From: [Actinomadura] parvosata subsp. kistnae
GTDB lineage: Bacteria; Actinomycetota; Actinomycetes; Streptosporangiales; Streptosporangiaceae
NCBI RefSeq assembly: GCF_900323885.1
Contig: NZ_OOHJ01000022.1
Span: 868,001-932,000, forward strand
DNA: 64,000 nucleotides
Direction of reading: 5' to 3'
A program made the translations under genes and the position numbers. A model generated the notes under the pieces. It saw only the letters and a program-made list of their open reading frames with translations. It was not told where the DNA came from and made no database searches. Every line of letters begins with the position of its first letter. The first letter of the stretch is position 1. This document shows, piece by piece, positions 42,945 to 51,338 of this stretch.

Positions 42945-43480
42945 ACGAATTGATCGCCTTCTTGTCGAGCCCCGTCATAGCCGCGCTCGAGTCCACCAAA
43001 GGACGCCACAAACTGATCGACTCACCTCGCAACCTGACGCTGCGCTTGTTCGGACTAGGCAGCGCCATCGCCCTGGATTGAGGGACCGCTCATTACGTGG
43101 ACATACGACAGATCGGCCGGCGGTAGGTGATGTCGTCCACAGTGCTGAGCCGTGATCCTTTCTTAGGGATCTGAGGGGTGCTCGTGATCATGCTTGCCAT
43201 TCACTCACTGGAACATAGGAACACCCGGAATCATGCGGTCTTGCCCAAGGTCTACTGTCTGAAGCCGGTCGGACGTTGAGCCGGGGGTTGGTGCGAAGCG
43301 GGCACGGTCGCATCCGCTCATGCGCCTGCCCCGTTCCGTCGCTGTTCCGTGAGGACAGCACGACCAACGAAAGCTGATGAGAGCCGGCCACAGGTGTAAT
43401 GCCTGGATCAACCCTCTGATCGCAGGGCTTCCCATGTGTCTGCGTTGGGTGTCGGAGATCATGCAGCCTTCGAGGCCGCC
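42945..43480. other. Noncoding tail of the element
   Basis: A TTG at 42950 opens a 44-codon frame (LIAFLSSPVIAALESTKGRH at its start) ending at 43081. It may be a fragment of a longer lost gene; I do not call it. Nothing else is recognisable up to the right repeat. Confidence 0.4.
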
Positions 43481-43522
43481 AATCAGATCCAGCGGCTGGT
43501 GATCAGCCGTCACCTGGTCAAG
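43481..43522 (+). repeat. Right attachment-site-like repeat (attR)
   Basis: Matches 40538-40579 at 39 of 42 positions and would read NQIQRLVISRHLVK then EP and a TAA stop. Upstream, 43455-43480 still resembles the dehydrogenase (ATCATGCAG, TTCGAGG) but with a one-base deletion, as expected of a dead gene end. Confidence 0.75.
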
Positions 43523-43700
43523 GAGCCCTAAGCGTGTCGAGACGTGGCTTCCCCATGTCCGCAGCGCCAAATGGCACTCGATCTGGCACTGTTCCCCTGG
43601 ACGGCCTGAACCATAGCGGCCTTCCGCTCAGCCAAGCCCCAGCGAGACGTGTCGAAGGGGCGACGGCGTTTGCGCCACCATCCAAAAGTAAAGGGACGCC
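43523..43700. other. Intergenic stretch before the toxin-antitoxin pair
   Basis: No gene seen. The last 20 bases lead into a TATACT box. Confidence 0.4.
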
Positions 43701-43715
43701 TATACTCGAAGGGTG
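43701..43715 (+). promoter_or_regulatory. Probable -10 box of a leaderless toxin-antitoxin transcript
   Basis: TATACT (43701-43706) ends six bases before the GTG start at 43713, so transcription would begin at or next to the start codon. No good -35 is seen. AGTA and TACT (43687-43705) form a small inverted repeat that might bind the antitoxin. Confidence 0.45.
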
Positions 43716-44102
43716 CAGGACGAGTGGAGCATCTACGTCACCGACGAGGTCGATGCCTGGATCAGCAGTCTTGATCCGGGCTCGCACAGGCTTGTCATCG
43801 ATGCGCTCGATCGGCTCGCTGAGAACGGCCCCGCGCTGGGCAGGCCACTCGTGGGCAAGGTGAACGGCTCGCGTATCGCCAACCTGAAGGAACTGCGCCC
43901 CCGCTCCACCGGACGTAGCGCACTTCGACTGCTGTTCGTCTTCGACCCAAGACGGGATGCCATCGTCCTTGTCGCCGGAGACAAGATCAAGACGAGTCCT
44001 CGAGACCCTAACCGCTGGTACGAGGAGGCCGTACCGCACGCAGAACGGCTGTACGAGAATTACCTGAAAGAGCGCGCAGAAGGGGAGCGGCAGGATCGAT
44101 GA
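43713..44102 (+). CDS. RelE/HigB-type toxin (phage Gp49-like)
   Basis: 129 residues from GTG 43713. WSIYVTDEVDAWISSLDPGS, the middle segment VNGSRIANLKELRP and the strand ALRLLFVFDPRRDAIVLVAG fit the Gp49-like branch of the RelE superfamily, ribosome-dependent mRNA interferases. The stop overlaps the antitoxin start as ATGA (44099-44102). Toxin-first order is the HigBA pattern. It lies about 190 bases outside the right repeat, so it may belong to older accessory DNA rather than to the element. Confidence 0.85.
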   Translation: MQDEWSIYVTDEVDAWISSLDPGSHRLVIDALDRLAENGPALGRPLVGKVNGSRIANLKELRPRSTGRSALRLLFVFDPRRDAIVLVAGDKIKTSPRDPNRWYEEAVPHAERLYENYLKERAEGERQDR

Positions 44103-44488
44103 CGACCTTCAAGAAGTGGGACCGCGCCAAGCACGTCGAGCAGGCCGGAGGGGAAGAGGCTCTGGCCGAGACCCGACGGATGGTTGACGAGTTCATTGAC
44201 GCCTGGCAGCTTGCCCAGCGCCGCAAGAGCGCCGCTCTCACGCAGAACGAGGTCGCCGCCATGATGGGGGTGACGAAGGCGCGGGTCTCGCAGATCGAGC
44301 GGGGGGAAGTCACCTCGGTCGACGTGGTGGCCCGTTATGTGGAGGCCATCGGCGGGCATCTCGAACTCACCGCCACCTTCCCCGGCGCCACCTACCGGCT
44401 ACGCGCCAGTGGGATGAGGAAGGCGTGTAAGCGACATTTCAAGTTCATGGGCTCGCATGTGAAGTCGCGCACCACTGACGCTCTATAG
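44099..44488 (+). CDS. HigA-type XRE antitoxin
   Basis: 129 residues. The XRE helix-turn-helix is ALTQNEVAAMMGVTKARVSQ followed by IERGEVTSVDVVARYVEAIG. It should bind the HigB-like toxin and repress the operon. The last 35 residues (RLRASGMRKACKRHFKFMGS) look less typical. Translation is coupled to the toxin gene by the four-base overlap. Confidence 0.87.
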   Translation: MTTFKKWDRAKHVEQAGGEEALAETRRMVDEFIDAWQLAQRRKSAALTQNEVAAMMGVTKARVSQIERGEVTSVDVVARYVEAIGGHLELTATFPGATYRLRASGMRKACKRHFKFMGSHVKSRTTDAL

Positions 44489-44539
44489 CTCTAGGGTCGG
44501 CAGGCAGACCATGTCCAGGCTCAGACGCTCGGGCCGGGC

Positions 44540-45736
44540 TCAGGTGGGTGGTTCCAGCCAGATGTAGCCGGCCACCGCCACCAAGGCGAACAGTGTCAGG
44601 CCCGTGGCGTGTAGCGCCTTCTTCCAGCGGGGCAGGTCCGCGGAGCGCGTAGGGGTGAAGACGTGTTCGCGGACCAGGACGGCGTGGCAGGTTCCGCCGA
44701 GCCACAAGGTGATCAGCGCGAGCATGGGGATGATGTCCAGCTTGTTGAGGCCGTCCTCGTCGCTCAGCGGCACCACCAGGAAGATGCCGCACAGTGCCAC
44801 ATAGACGAGGGCCGACAGGGCGAGGGTGAGTGAGCGGCGTCTGACCGCCGCGTACACGAACGCCCATGGGGTGCCGTAGCCGCAGCTGAGGAGGGGGATG
44901 GCGGCCCACAGCCAGCTGCCCCATGTGGTGCCGGAGGAGGTGGGCGGGGTGCCCAAGGCAGTGGGTGCGGGGGCTGGGGCAGTGAGTGGCTGGGGAGGCG
45001 GTGGGTTCAGGGTGGGGTCGGCGGTCAGGATGCGGGTTTCCAGATCGCGCAGGGCGGGGCCGGGCTCGATGCCCAGTTCCTCGATGAGGACCTCGCGGGC
45101 CTCGCGGTAGGCCGCCAGCGCCTCCGCCTGGCGGCCGGAGCGGTACAGGGCGAGCATCAGGCTCCGGCGCAGTCCCTCGCGCAGCGGGTACGTGTCGATC
45201 AGGCTGTACAGCTCGGCGATGGCCTGGGCGTTGCGGCCCAGGGCGAGGTCGGCTTCGACGGCCGCTTCCGCGGTGGCCGCGCGTTGTTCCTCCAGGCGCC
45301 GGGCGGTCATGGCGATGGGGCCGAGGTGATCGACGTCGGCGAAGGGGGGCTCCTGGGCCAGGGCGAGGGCCTCGCGGAGCAGGGTGCCGGCGCGGGCCGG
45401 ATCGTCGCAGGCGCGGGCGGCGGTCACCAGGTCCTCGAAGCGGTCGGCGTCCAGCTCGCCTGGTTTGACGGTGAGTGCGTAGCCGCGGGGTTCGCGGACG
45501 ACGCGGGTGCCGTCGCCGAGGAGCTTGCGGAGCTGGGAGACGTAGACGCGGAGGTTGTCGACGGCGGACTTGGGCGGGTCGTCGCCCCAGAGCACGTCGA
45601 TCAGGCGTTCGCGCGACACCGGTTCGTTCGGATGGCACAGCAGCACCGCGAGTAACAGTCGCGTCTTGCCCGTCGGCACTCGGGTCTCGCTGCCGTCGCG
45701 GACGACGCCGAGTGATCCGAAGATCCTGAATTCCAT
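44540..45736 (-). CDS. SARP/BTAD regulator with a C-terminal four-helix membrane region
   Basis: 398 residues. The N-terminus has the OmpR-type winged helix (MEFRIFGSLGVVRDGSETRV, SAVDNLRVYVSQLRKLLG) and a BTAD domain to about residue 245. After a Pro-rich linker come four hydrophobic segments (starting SWLWAAIPLLSCGYGTPWAF, LTLALSALVYVALCGIFLVV, IIPMLALITLWLGGTCHAVL, LTLFALVAVAGYIWL). SARPs are normally soluble, so this looks like a membrane-held regulator. It diverges from a secreted-protein gene 203 bases away, a possible target. The signal it senses is unknown. Confidence 0.85.
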   Translation of the reverse strand: MEFRIFGSLGVVRDGSETRVPTGKTRLLLAVLLCHPNEPVSRERLIDVLWGDDPPKSAVDNLRVYVSQLRKLLGDGTRVVREPRGYALTVKPGELDADRFEDLVTAARACDDPARAGTLLREALALAQEPPFADVDHLGPIAMTARRLEEQRAATAEAAVEADLALGRNAQAIAELYSLIDTYPLREGLRRSLMLALYRSGRQAEALAAYREAREVLIEELGIEPGPALRDLETRILTADPTLNPPPPQPLTAPAPAPTALGTPPTSSGTTWGSWLWAAIPLLSCGYGTPWAFVYAAVRRRSLTLALSALVYVALCGIFLVVPLSDEDGLNKLDIIPMLALITLWLGGTCHAVLVREHVFTPTRSADLPRWKKALHATGLTLFALVAVAGYIWLEPPT

Positions 45737-45938
45737 GATGCCCCGCCGTGCGACGCCAGATCTGGAGATCCTATCCGGCCCGGCCGGGCGCGCTGATCGT
45801 CCGGCTGCGGGCCGGTGTGACGTGGCTGCTCAGGCGGTGTTTATACGGTGCATGTACGGCCCGCGCAACGTCCCGTCCCTAGGGTGAACCCCGAGCGGCG
45901 GGAGCTGTCGCTCACCTGAGAAGCCGGACAGGAGTCAC

Positions 45939-47537
45939 ATGAACCTCACCAGGAAGCGATCGCTGGCCTTATCCGCGATCGTGATCCCGATATTCACGCT
46001 CATCAGCCCATCCGTTCCGGCTCATGCGGACGTGGGCTCCGCCATCGCCCCCGAATCCTGGGCGCTGGTCACCTCGAAACATCCGCACCGCGCCCACTAC
46101 GTCCCGTATGAGCCGACCTGGGACGGCGACGACGACGCGGTGGTCGGCCGGACGAACCAGCCGAAGAACATCACGCGTGCGTTCTTCCAGGTGAAGGTCT
46201 CCTCGTTGGCGGCGAAGCGGGTGTTCCGCGCGGATCTGGCCCTGGGCATCCGGGACGGCAGCGACTGCGACACCCAGATCGAGGTCTGGGAGACCACGGC
46301 GATCGGCCCGCGTACGACCTGGAAGCGCCAGCCGCGGTGGCTGCGCAAGCTGAGCACGACCACACCCGAGCTCACCTGCCCTTCGGTCATAGGCATCTCG
46401 CACTCCGTCACCCAGGCGGTGCAGGACGCGGCCGCGCGTGGCGACGAGTACCTGACGATCGGCCTCAGGTCGGCGGACGAGAGCGTGGCCGGCCGGCGCC
46501 TGTACCGGACCACGTCCGTCAGGGAGAACAGCGGGCCCGCCCTGATCACCCGGTACAACACCGCGCCCGACGTGCCCTCCGAGCTTTCCGTCCGTAACGG
46601 CTGTCAAGGCGCGGCCGCCGGCCCTGACGTGGGGACCAGTACACCCTCCCTGCGGGCCACCGCCACCGATCCGGACACCGAGACCAACGCCGAGGTGCTG
46701 AGGGTACGGTTCGAGTGGGCGGACGCGTCGGGCGCCAAACTCGGCGAATCCGTCAGCGCGGAGACCTCCAGCCCCTCACCGCACTGCGTGACCGTTCCGG
46801 CAGGACAGCTCACCGACGGGGGAAGATACACCTGGCGGGCACGTACGGAGAACGCGTACCGGACGGAGAACCCCGACGGCACCGGCTGGCTCGAAGGCTG
46901 GGACCACAGCGCGTGGACTCCCTGGCAACCGGAGTTCACCGTCGACACCACCAAGCCCGGCCAGCCCCTGATCAGCTCGGCCGACTTCCCCCAGGGCCAG
47001 GTCGGCGGCCGGGTGGGCCTGCCCGGCACCTTCACCTTGTCGCCGAACGGCTCGCCGGACGTCGCCTCCTACTCCTACTCCTTCAGCACAGGACAGACCG
47101 GTAAGGTCGCGGTCTCCGCCGACGGGTCGGCCGTGCTCACCTACACGCCGACCCTGACCTTCCCTGCCACGCTGACCGTGTCCAGCGTCGACAGGGCGGG
47201 GAACCAGGGCCCGGCCACGACCTACACGTTCCGGGCCGCCCCGGCCGCTCCCCCCACGGTCTCCTCCGCCGTCTATCCCCCGGACGTGCCCGGCGGAGGC
47301 GTGGGTGTGCCGGGCGAGTTCGTCTTCGGGGTGAACGGCGTCGACGACGCGACCACGTTCCGCTATCGGCTGGAAAGCTCGCCCGAGCAGAACGTCGCGG
47401 TCGGTGCGGACGGCACGGCCACGGTGACGATCACCCCCACCCGGGCGGGCGCCAACCGCCTCACGGTCACCACCCTGAACGCCGCCGGCGTCCGGCTCGG
47501 CACGAAGACCTACACCTTCACCGTCGGCGCCGCCTGA
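45939..47537 (+). CDS. Secreted DNRLRE-domain protein with Ig-like repeats
   Basis: 532 residues with a signal peptide ending near SVPAHAD. Residues about 30-210 resemble a DNRLRE domain (ALVTSKHPHRAHYVPYEPTW, FFQVKVSSLAAKRVFRADLA), a beta-sandwich found in wall and teneurin/RHS-like proteins. A fibronectin-type region follows, then two similar Ig-like domains opening QPLISSADFPQGQVGGRVGL and PTVSSAVYPPDVPGGGVGVP. No membrane anchor is seen, so it is released. ATG 45939 follows AGGAG. It may be controlled by the divergent membrane SARP. Confidence 0.8.
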   Translation: MNLTRKRSLALSAIVIPIFTLISPSVPAHADVGSAIAPESWALVTSKHPHRAHYVPYEPTWDGDDDAVVGRTNQPKNITRAFFQVKVSSLAAKRVFRADLALGIRDGSDCDTQIEVWETTAIGPRTTWKRQPRWLRKLSTTTPELTCPSVIGISHSVTQAVQDAAARGDEYLTIGLRSADESVAGRRLYRTTSVRENSGPALITRYNTAPDVPSELSVRNGCQGAAAGPDVGTSTPSLRATATDPDTETNAEVLRVRFEWADASGAKLGESVSAETSSPSPHCVTVPAGQLTDGGRYTWRARTENAYRTENPDGTGWLEGWDHSAWTPWQPEFTVDTTKPGQPLISSADFPQGQVGGRVGLPGTFTLSPNGSPDVASYSYSFSTGQTGKVAVSADGSAVLTYTPTLTFPATLTVSSVDRAGNQGPATTYTFRAAPAAPPTVSSAVYPPDVPGGGVGVPGEFVFGVNGVDDATTFRYRLESSPEQNVAVGADGTATVTITPTRAGANRLTVTTLNAAGVRLGTKTYTFTVGAA

Positions 47538-47573
47538 CGCCGGGCTCGCGGCGAGACGCACCCCTGCGGCGCA

Positions 47574-47663
47574 CCGGCCGGTCTCCCGGACGTGTGTGCC
47601 GCGGGCACCTGTGTGCCGCAGGCGCGCCGGCCGGTCTCCCGGACGTGTGCGCCGCGGGCACGC
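47574..47663 (+). repeat. Direct repeats after the DNRLRE gene
   Basis: CCGGCCGGTCTCCCGGACGT starts at 47574 and again at 47627, 53 bases apart, with about 35 bases similar. A shorter GTGTGCCGCGGGCAC-like unit sits between. The 165-base gap (47538-47702) holds nothing else. Confidence 0.8.
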
Positions 47664-47702
47664 CGGGCGGTGCGTCGACGGCACCCCTCGCGCCCGGAGG
47701 GA

Positions 47703-48545
47703 TCACCAGGCGACGCGGTTCCAGTGGGCCGGCTCGGCTCGCATGAGCAGGGAATGGCCGGCGCCGGCCACGTCGAGCAGGACAACGTCGCCGTAGCCGA
47801 CCAGCAGCCGCTCCCCCGCCGCGTCGAAAGCCAGGTCGGCCTGGGCCGGGTCGGTGCGGGCGGCGGGCCGTTCATACAGGACGCGTTCGTCCTCGCCGTT
47901 CATCGGCATGAGCGAGACCACGAAGCGGGCGCCGTCGTGCCGGGTGCTCGCCACCGCCACCGACGTGCCGGACGGCGACACGGCGGCCGCGACGATCTGG
48001 AAGATGCCGCGTTCGCCGTCGGCGGCGATCCTGGAGCCGGTGTCGTGGAGCAGCAGTTCGCGGCGCTGCGACAGCAGGTCCACGACGGCGAGCAGGACGC
48101 CGTCGGGGCCGAGCGAGACGTCGAAGACGTGGGTGTCGCCCCGCGTGGTCATCAGGACGGTCGCCGGGGCGCCGCCTGATACGGGGACGAGGAGCACCTG
48201 CTCGCAGCCGTTCTGCTCGCGGTCCACGACCAGGGCGACGTGAGAGCCGTCCGGGGAGAGCGACATGCCGTAGAGCAGCGGCGAGTGGATGGGGGCGAGC
48301 GGGATGCGGCGCGGAGCACGGTCGGCGCCGTCGATGCGGTAGAGGCGCAGAACGGAGTCAGGGTCGCCGGGGACGTGGGTCGCGGCCACGGTGACGCCTC
48401 CGCCGCCGGCGAACGGCGCCTTCCACCACTCTCCCGCCGGCGCCGGGACGTGTGCCGCCCCGCGGATGGTCAGGACGGGAGCGCTCCGGCCGTCCGGCGT
48501 GCCGCGAAGAATCGGGTGAACCGCCGGGGCGCCGGTCGCCTTCAT
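47703..48545 (-). CDS. Beta-propeller (TolB/WD40-like) protein
   Basis: 280 residues from ATG 48545 (CAGGAG upstream). Repeated blades of the type LYGMSLSPDGSHVALVVDRE and QIVAAAVSPSGTSVAVASTR mark a TolB/WD40-like propeller of about five to six visible blades. There is no signal peptide or catalytic domain, so it is probably a cytoplasmic binding protein. Function unknown. Confidence 0.72.
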   Translation of the reverse strand: MKATGAPAVHPILRGTPDGRSAPVLTIRGAAHVPAPAGEWWKAPFAGGGGVTVAATHVPGDPDSVLRLYRIDGADRAPRRIPLAPIHSPLLYGMSLSPDGSHVALVVDREQNGCEQVLLVPVSGGAPATVLMTTRGDTHVFDVSLGPDGVLLAVVDLLSQRRELLLHDTGSRIAADGERGIFQIVAAAVSPSGTSVAVASTRHDGARFVVSLMPMNGEDERVLYERPAARTDPAQADLAFDAAGERLLVGYGDVVLLDVAGAGHSLLMRAEPAHWNRVAW

Positions 48546-48603
48546 GGTCACACTCCTGAGAACGAACATGCTGGGCGCCCACAGCCTAGTTCGGGCGCGA
48601 GCG

Positions 48604-49389
48604 TCAGCCGGCTTCCGGGCGGATGACGGAGGGCTGGTCGGTGTTCCAGGTGAGGTGGACGTTGGCGGGCTCCCCGGACGTGAAGCGGATGCTGAGGTCG
48701 GCCTCGTAGACGCCGTCGTCGAGGCGGAGCCCCGGGGTCCAGATGTCGCGGTTGCCCACCTCGCTCACCGGGGCCGTGTCGTAGTTCCAGACGGCGGTCT
48801 GGCGGCCCTCGGGGGATCTGCGGATGATGTCGAGGGCGATCGAGGCTATTCTCATGTCGCGGAAAGGCGGGCGCTTCATCTCCTCATCCTTGGGGGTCAG
48901 GAATTGGGCCCACACCACTCCGCATTTGGGATGAGGATTGTGTACGAGGGTGAAATTCCCAATGATGCCCCAGCTTCTGGCGATATCGGCGCTGGCGGAG
49001 ATTTGGTGGGTGCCGTTCAGGTAGCGGCAGCCGTGGGCGATGGGGTCGATGCCGTCGCCGGGGCGGCCGAGCACCACGACCCAGACCGACAGGGCGGCCA
49101 GCGCCGCGAAGGCGCCGCCGGCCAGGGCGAGGCGGGGGCGGGTGCGCCTGAGGTCGCGCAGGAGCGGCCACAGGCCGACGATCACCATGCCGAGCAGGGC
49201 CCAGCCGATGATCACCCAGGTCAGGGCCGGTCCGTAGACGTCGAGGCCGAGGCCGGCGACGCCGAAGCTGCTGACCAGACCCAGGATGGCGGCGAGCACG
49301 GTGCCGATCGTCGCCCGGACGGCGCTGCCGCGCTTTTTCGCGCCATTCTCAGGAGTTTTCTCTTCTTGTATCGTGCTGCCGCCCGCCAT
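48604..49389 (-). CDS. Membrane protein with DUF2690-like outer domain
   Basis: 261 residues from ATG 49389 (CAGGGA upstream). Three hydrophobic segments occupy about residues 25-110 (ATIGTVLAAILGLVSSFGVA, LTWVIIGWALLGMVIVGLW, LALAGGAFAALAALSVWVVV). The remaining part looks extracytoplasmic; DPIAHGCRYLNGTHQ and KCGVVWAQF recall the paired Cys and Trp of DUF2690. It also carries beta-strand-rich sequence to the end. Function unknown. It diverges from the secreted nuclease gene. Confidence 0.6.
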   Translation of the reverse strand: MAGGSTIQEEKTPENGAKKRGSAVRATIGTVLAAILGLVSSFGVAGLGLDVYGPALTWVIIGWALLGMVIVGLWPLLRDLRRTRPRLALAGGAFAALAALSVWVVVLGRPGDGIDPIAHGCRYLNGTHQISASADIARSWGIIGNFTLVHNPHPKCGVVWAQFLTPKDEEMKRPPFRDMRIASIALDIIRRSPEGRQTAVWNYDTAPVSEVGNRDIWTPGLRLDDGVYEADLSIRFTSGEPANVHLTWNTDQPSVIRPEAG

Positions 49390-49554
49390 TTCCCTGCCCC
49401 TTCCCCGCGGCTTGGACGGTCCCAGGATTCCACAGGGTGTACGGGGCGAGGAATGGAATTTCGCCGGTGTCCCCACGGGAAAGCGATGGTTTATGCGGCT
49501 TTTGTCGGGGAAGCGGGTGGAATATTGTGGCGGCGGCTGGGGACGCCGGTGGGT

Positions 49555-50223
49555 ATGGGTCGAACAGTGATCTCCCCGCGGCGGGCCCTCTGCGTCGCCG
49601 TGCTCGCCCTCGTCCTCCTCCCGATCACCGCCATCCTCACCACGCCTTTGCCGGCGGCGGCCGAGCCGCACAAACGGTCGCAGGCCGAGTCCGCGGCGCT
49701 CGCCCGGCGCATGCTGGCCAAGCTCAAGGTGGCCAGGCCGTTATCGCTGCGCGGCTACAGCCGCAAGCGGTTCCTGCCGAAGGAAGGGCGGCGCACGAGC
49801 AGGTGCAGCACCCGGGAGACCGTCCTGGCCCGCGACGGGCGGCGGGTGCGCAGGAACGCCCACTGCCACCCGGTCAAGGGCACCTGGTACAGCCCCTACG
49901 ACGGCAAGGTGCTGAAGAGCGAGAGGTACGTCGACGTCGATCACGTGGTGCCGCTGTCGTACGCGTGGCGGTCGGGGGCCAAGCGGTGGAGCGCGGCCAA
50001 GCGGCGCGCCTTCGCCCATGACCTCGTCCGGCCCGAGCTGATCACCGTCAGCCACTCCGCCAACATCGCCAAGGGCGGCCAGGGGCCGCAGAGCTGGCGC
50101 CCGAGTCGGCGCGCCCACTGGTGCCGGTACGCGACCTCATGGATCACGGTGAAGCACCACTACCGGCTCTTCGTGACCCGCAGCGAGCGCACCGCCCTGC
50201 TCAACATGCTGCGCACCTGCTGA
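49555..50223 (+). CDS. Secreted HNH-type nuclease (DUF1524/GmrSD C-terminal-like)
   Basis: 222 residues from ATG 49555 with a signal peptide ending near AAAEP. The HNH core is YVDVDHVVPLSYAW, then PELITVSHSANIAKGGQGPQ, where DHVVPL supplies the metal-binding Asp-His and the catalytic His. Paired cysteines (SRCST with AHCHP; HWCRY with the C-terminal LRTC) fit an exported enzyme. Family members are secreted DNases used in nutrition or competition; no immunity gene is apparent. Confidence 0.82.
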   Translation: MGRTVISPRRALCVAVLALVLLPITAILTTPLPAAAEPHKRSQAESAALARRMLAKLKVARPLSLRGYSRKRFLPKEGRRTSRCSTRETVLARDGRRVRRNAHCHPVKGTWYSPYDGKVLKSERYVDVDHVVPLSYAWRSGAKRWSAAKRRAFAHDLVRPELITVSHSANIAKGGQGPQSWRPSRRAHWCRYATSWITVKHHYRLFVTRSERTALLNMLRTC

Positions 50224-50240
50224 CCCGGCGCCCTGGCCGC

Positions 50241-50474
50241 TCAGCCGAGGCCGGCGATCATGCCGGGGAGGACGCGTCTCCGCTCGGGCGACAGTGCCGC
50301 CGCCACGACCTCCAGGTAGGCCAGCCGGTCCCGCGTCTTGTCCGTTTCGTGTTTGTCGAGCAGGTCGGTCAGTACAGCGGCCAGGGTGGTGCCGCGGCCC
50401 CGCTCGTCGGCGATGGCGATGAGCCGGTCGCGGACGTTCTTGGGCACCTTGATCGTGGTCATGTCCGCAGTCAT
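50241..50474 (-). CDS. Ribbon-helix-helix (CopG/Arc-like) protein
   Basis: 77 residues. TTIKVPKNVRDRLIAIADER is a clear RHH strand and helix, as in antitoxins and small repressors. No toxin gene lies next to it, so it is an orphan. ATG 50474 and ATG 50462 (MTTIKV) are both possible starts. Confidence 0.75.
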   Translation of the reverse strand: MTADMTTIKVPKNVRDRLIAIADERGRGTTLAAVLTDLLDKHETDKTRDRLAYLEVVAAALSPERRRVLPGMIAGLG

Positions 50475-50515
50475 ACCGGGAGACTAGCCAGTAAGCCGGG
50501 GGTACACCGGCGGGT

Positions 50516-51184
50516 TCAGCCCGACAGGCGGGCGTTCGACGGGAGGTAGGGCGGGAGGTTGAAGCGGGTGCGGATGGCGCGCTGGACGGTGGCCTTGTCG
50601 GCGCGGGCGTCGATCGTCATCACGTACTCCTTCCGCTTGAACAGCTCGATCACCGGGTCGATCTTGCTGTGGTAGTCGGCCAGGCGGCGGGCCAGGGCGT
50701 CCGGGGTGTCGTCCGCCCTGGTGACGAGGTCGCCGCCGCAGACGTCGCAGCGGCCCTCCACCTCCGGCCGGTGCGCGATGAGGTTGTAGTCCATGCCGCA
50801 GCGGGAGCACAGCCGGCGGGCCAGGACGCGGCGGCGGACCTCGTCGTCGGGCAGGTCGAGGTGGATCACGCCGTCGAGGTCGTAGCTCTCCAGGAAGAAC
50901 TCCGCCTGGCGGCGGTTGCGGGGGAAGCCGTCGATGATGAAGCCGTAGTTCCAGTCGTGGAGCTGGAGGCGGTCTCTGACGACGGATTCCACCAGGTCGT
51001 CGCCGACGAGCTCGCCGGCCGCCACCAGGCGGCGGACCTGGGCGCCGATCTTGGTGTGGTGTTTGACGTGCCAGCGGAAGATGTCGCCGACGCTGATGTG
51101 GACCAGGTCGAGGTCGGCGGCCAGCAGGGCGCTCTGGGTGCCCTTGCCGCTGCCCTGCACTCCCATGATCACGTATTTCCGCAT
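50516..51184 (-). CDS. adk: Adenylate kinase (second copy, zinc-binding type)
   Basis: 222 residues. P-loop GVQGSGKGT, with Val-Gln where most have Pro-Pro; NMP-binding region DIFRWHVKHHTKIGAQVRRL; the FIIDGFPRN motif; and a LID with four cysteines (CSRCG, CDVCG) that bind zinc. It interconverts ATP and AMP with ADP. The usual actinomycete adk lies in the ribosomal protein cluster, and no such genes are nearby, so this is probably a divergent paralogue, perhaps with a different nucleotide preference. Confidence 0.85.
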   Translation of the reverse strand: MRKYVIMGVQGSGKGTQSALLAADLDLVHISVGDIFRWHVKHHTKIGAQVRRLVAAGELVGDDLVESVVRDRLQLHDWNYGFIIDGFPRNRRQAEFFLESYDLDGVIHLDLPDDEVRRRVLARRLCSRCGMDYNLIAHRPEVEGRCDVCGGDLVTRADDTPDALARRLADYHSKIDPVIELFKRKEYVMTIDARADKATVQRAIRTRFNLPPYLPSNARLSG

Positions 51185-51338
51185 AAGTCATCTCATTTCA
51201 GGACGTGAGCCTCACCTGAGCATCGTCACCCTCTATCGAATCAGTGGGGGCGGCCGAGTACGTAGATCTCCCGATGCTTTGCCGGGGCCGCCGAGCTTAG
51301 GGTCGGCGGCATAGAGCGCGCTCCTGGAAGGTGGGTTC

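Larger units (their letters stand above)
40538..43522. mobile_element. Decayed integrative element in the 3' end of the acyl-CoA dehydrogenase gene
   Basis: Bases 40538-40579 and 43481-43522 match at 39 of 42 positions. Weaker similarity continues leftwards of the right copy (43455-43480), so the right copy is a displaced, decayed fragment of the dehydrogenase 3' end. Between them lie a tyrosine-recombinase remnant next to the left repeat, a nuclease gene and noncoding debris with codon use less GC-biased than the flanks. This is the layout of an element that integrates in a gene's 3' end and restores it with its own copy; tRNA genes are the common target, protein genes rarer. Confidence 0.75.

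Noticed and set aside
42950..43081. 44-codon frame from TTG 42950
   Set aside because: No ribosome site and no recognisable family; probably debris of the decaying element.
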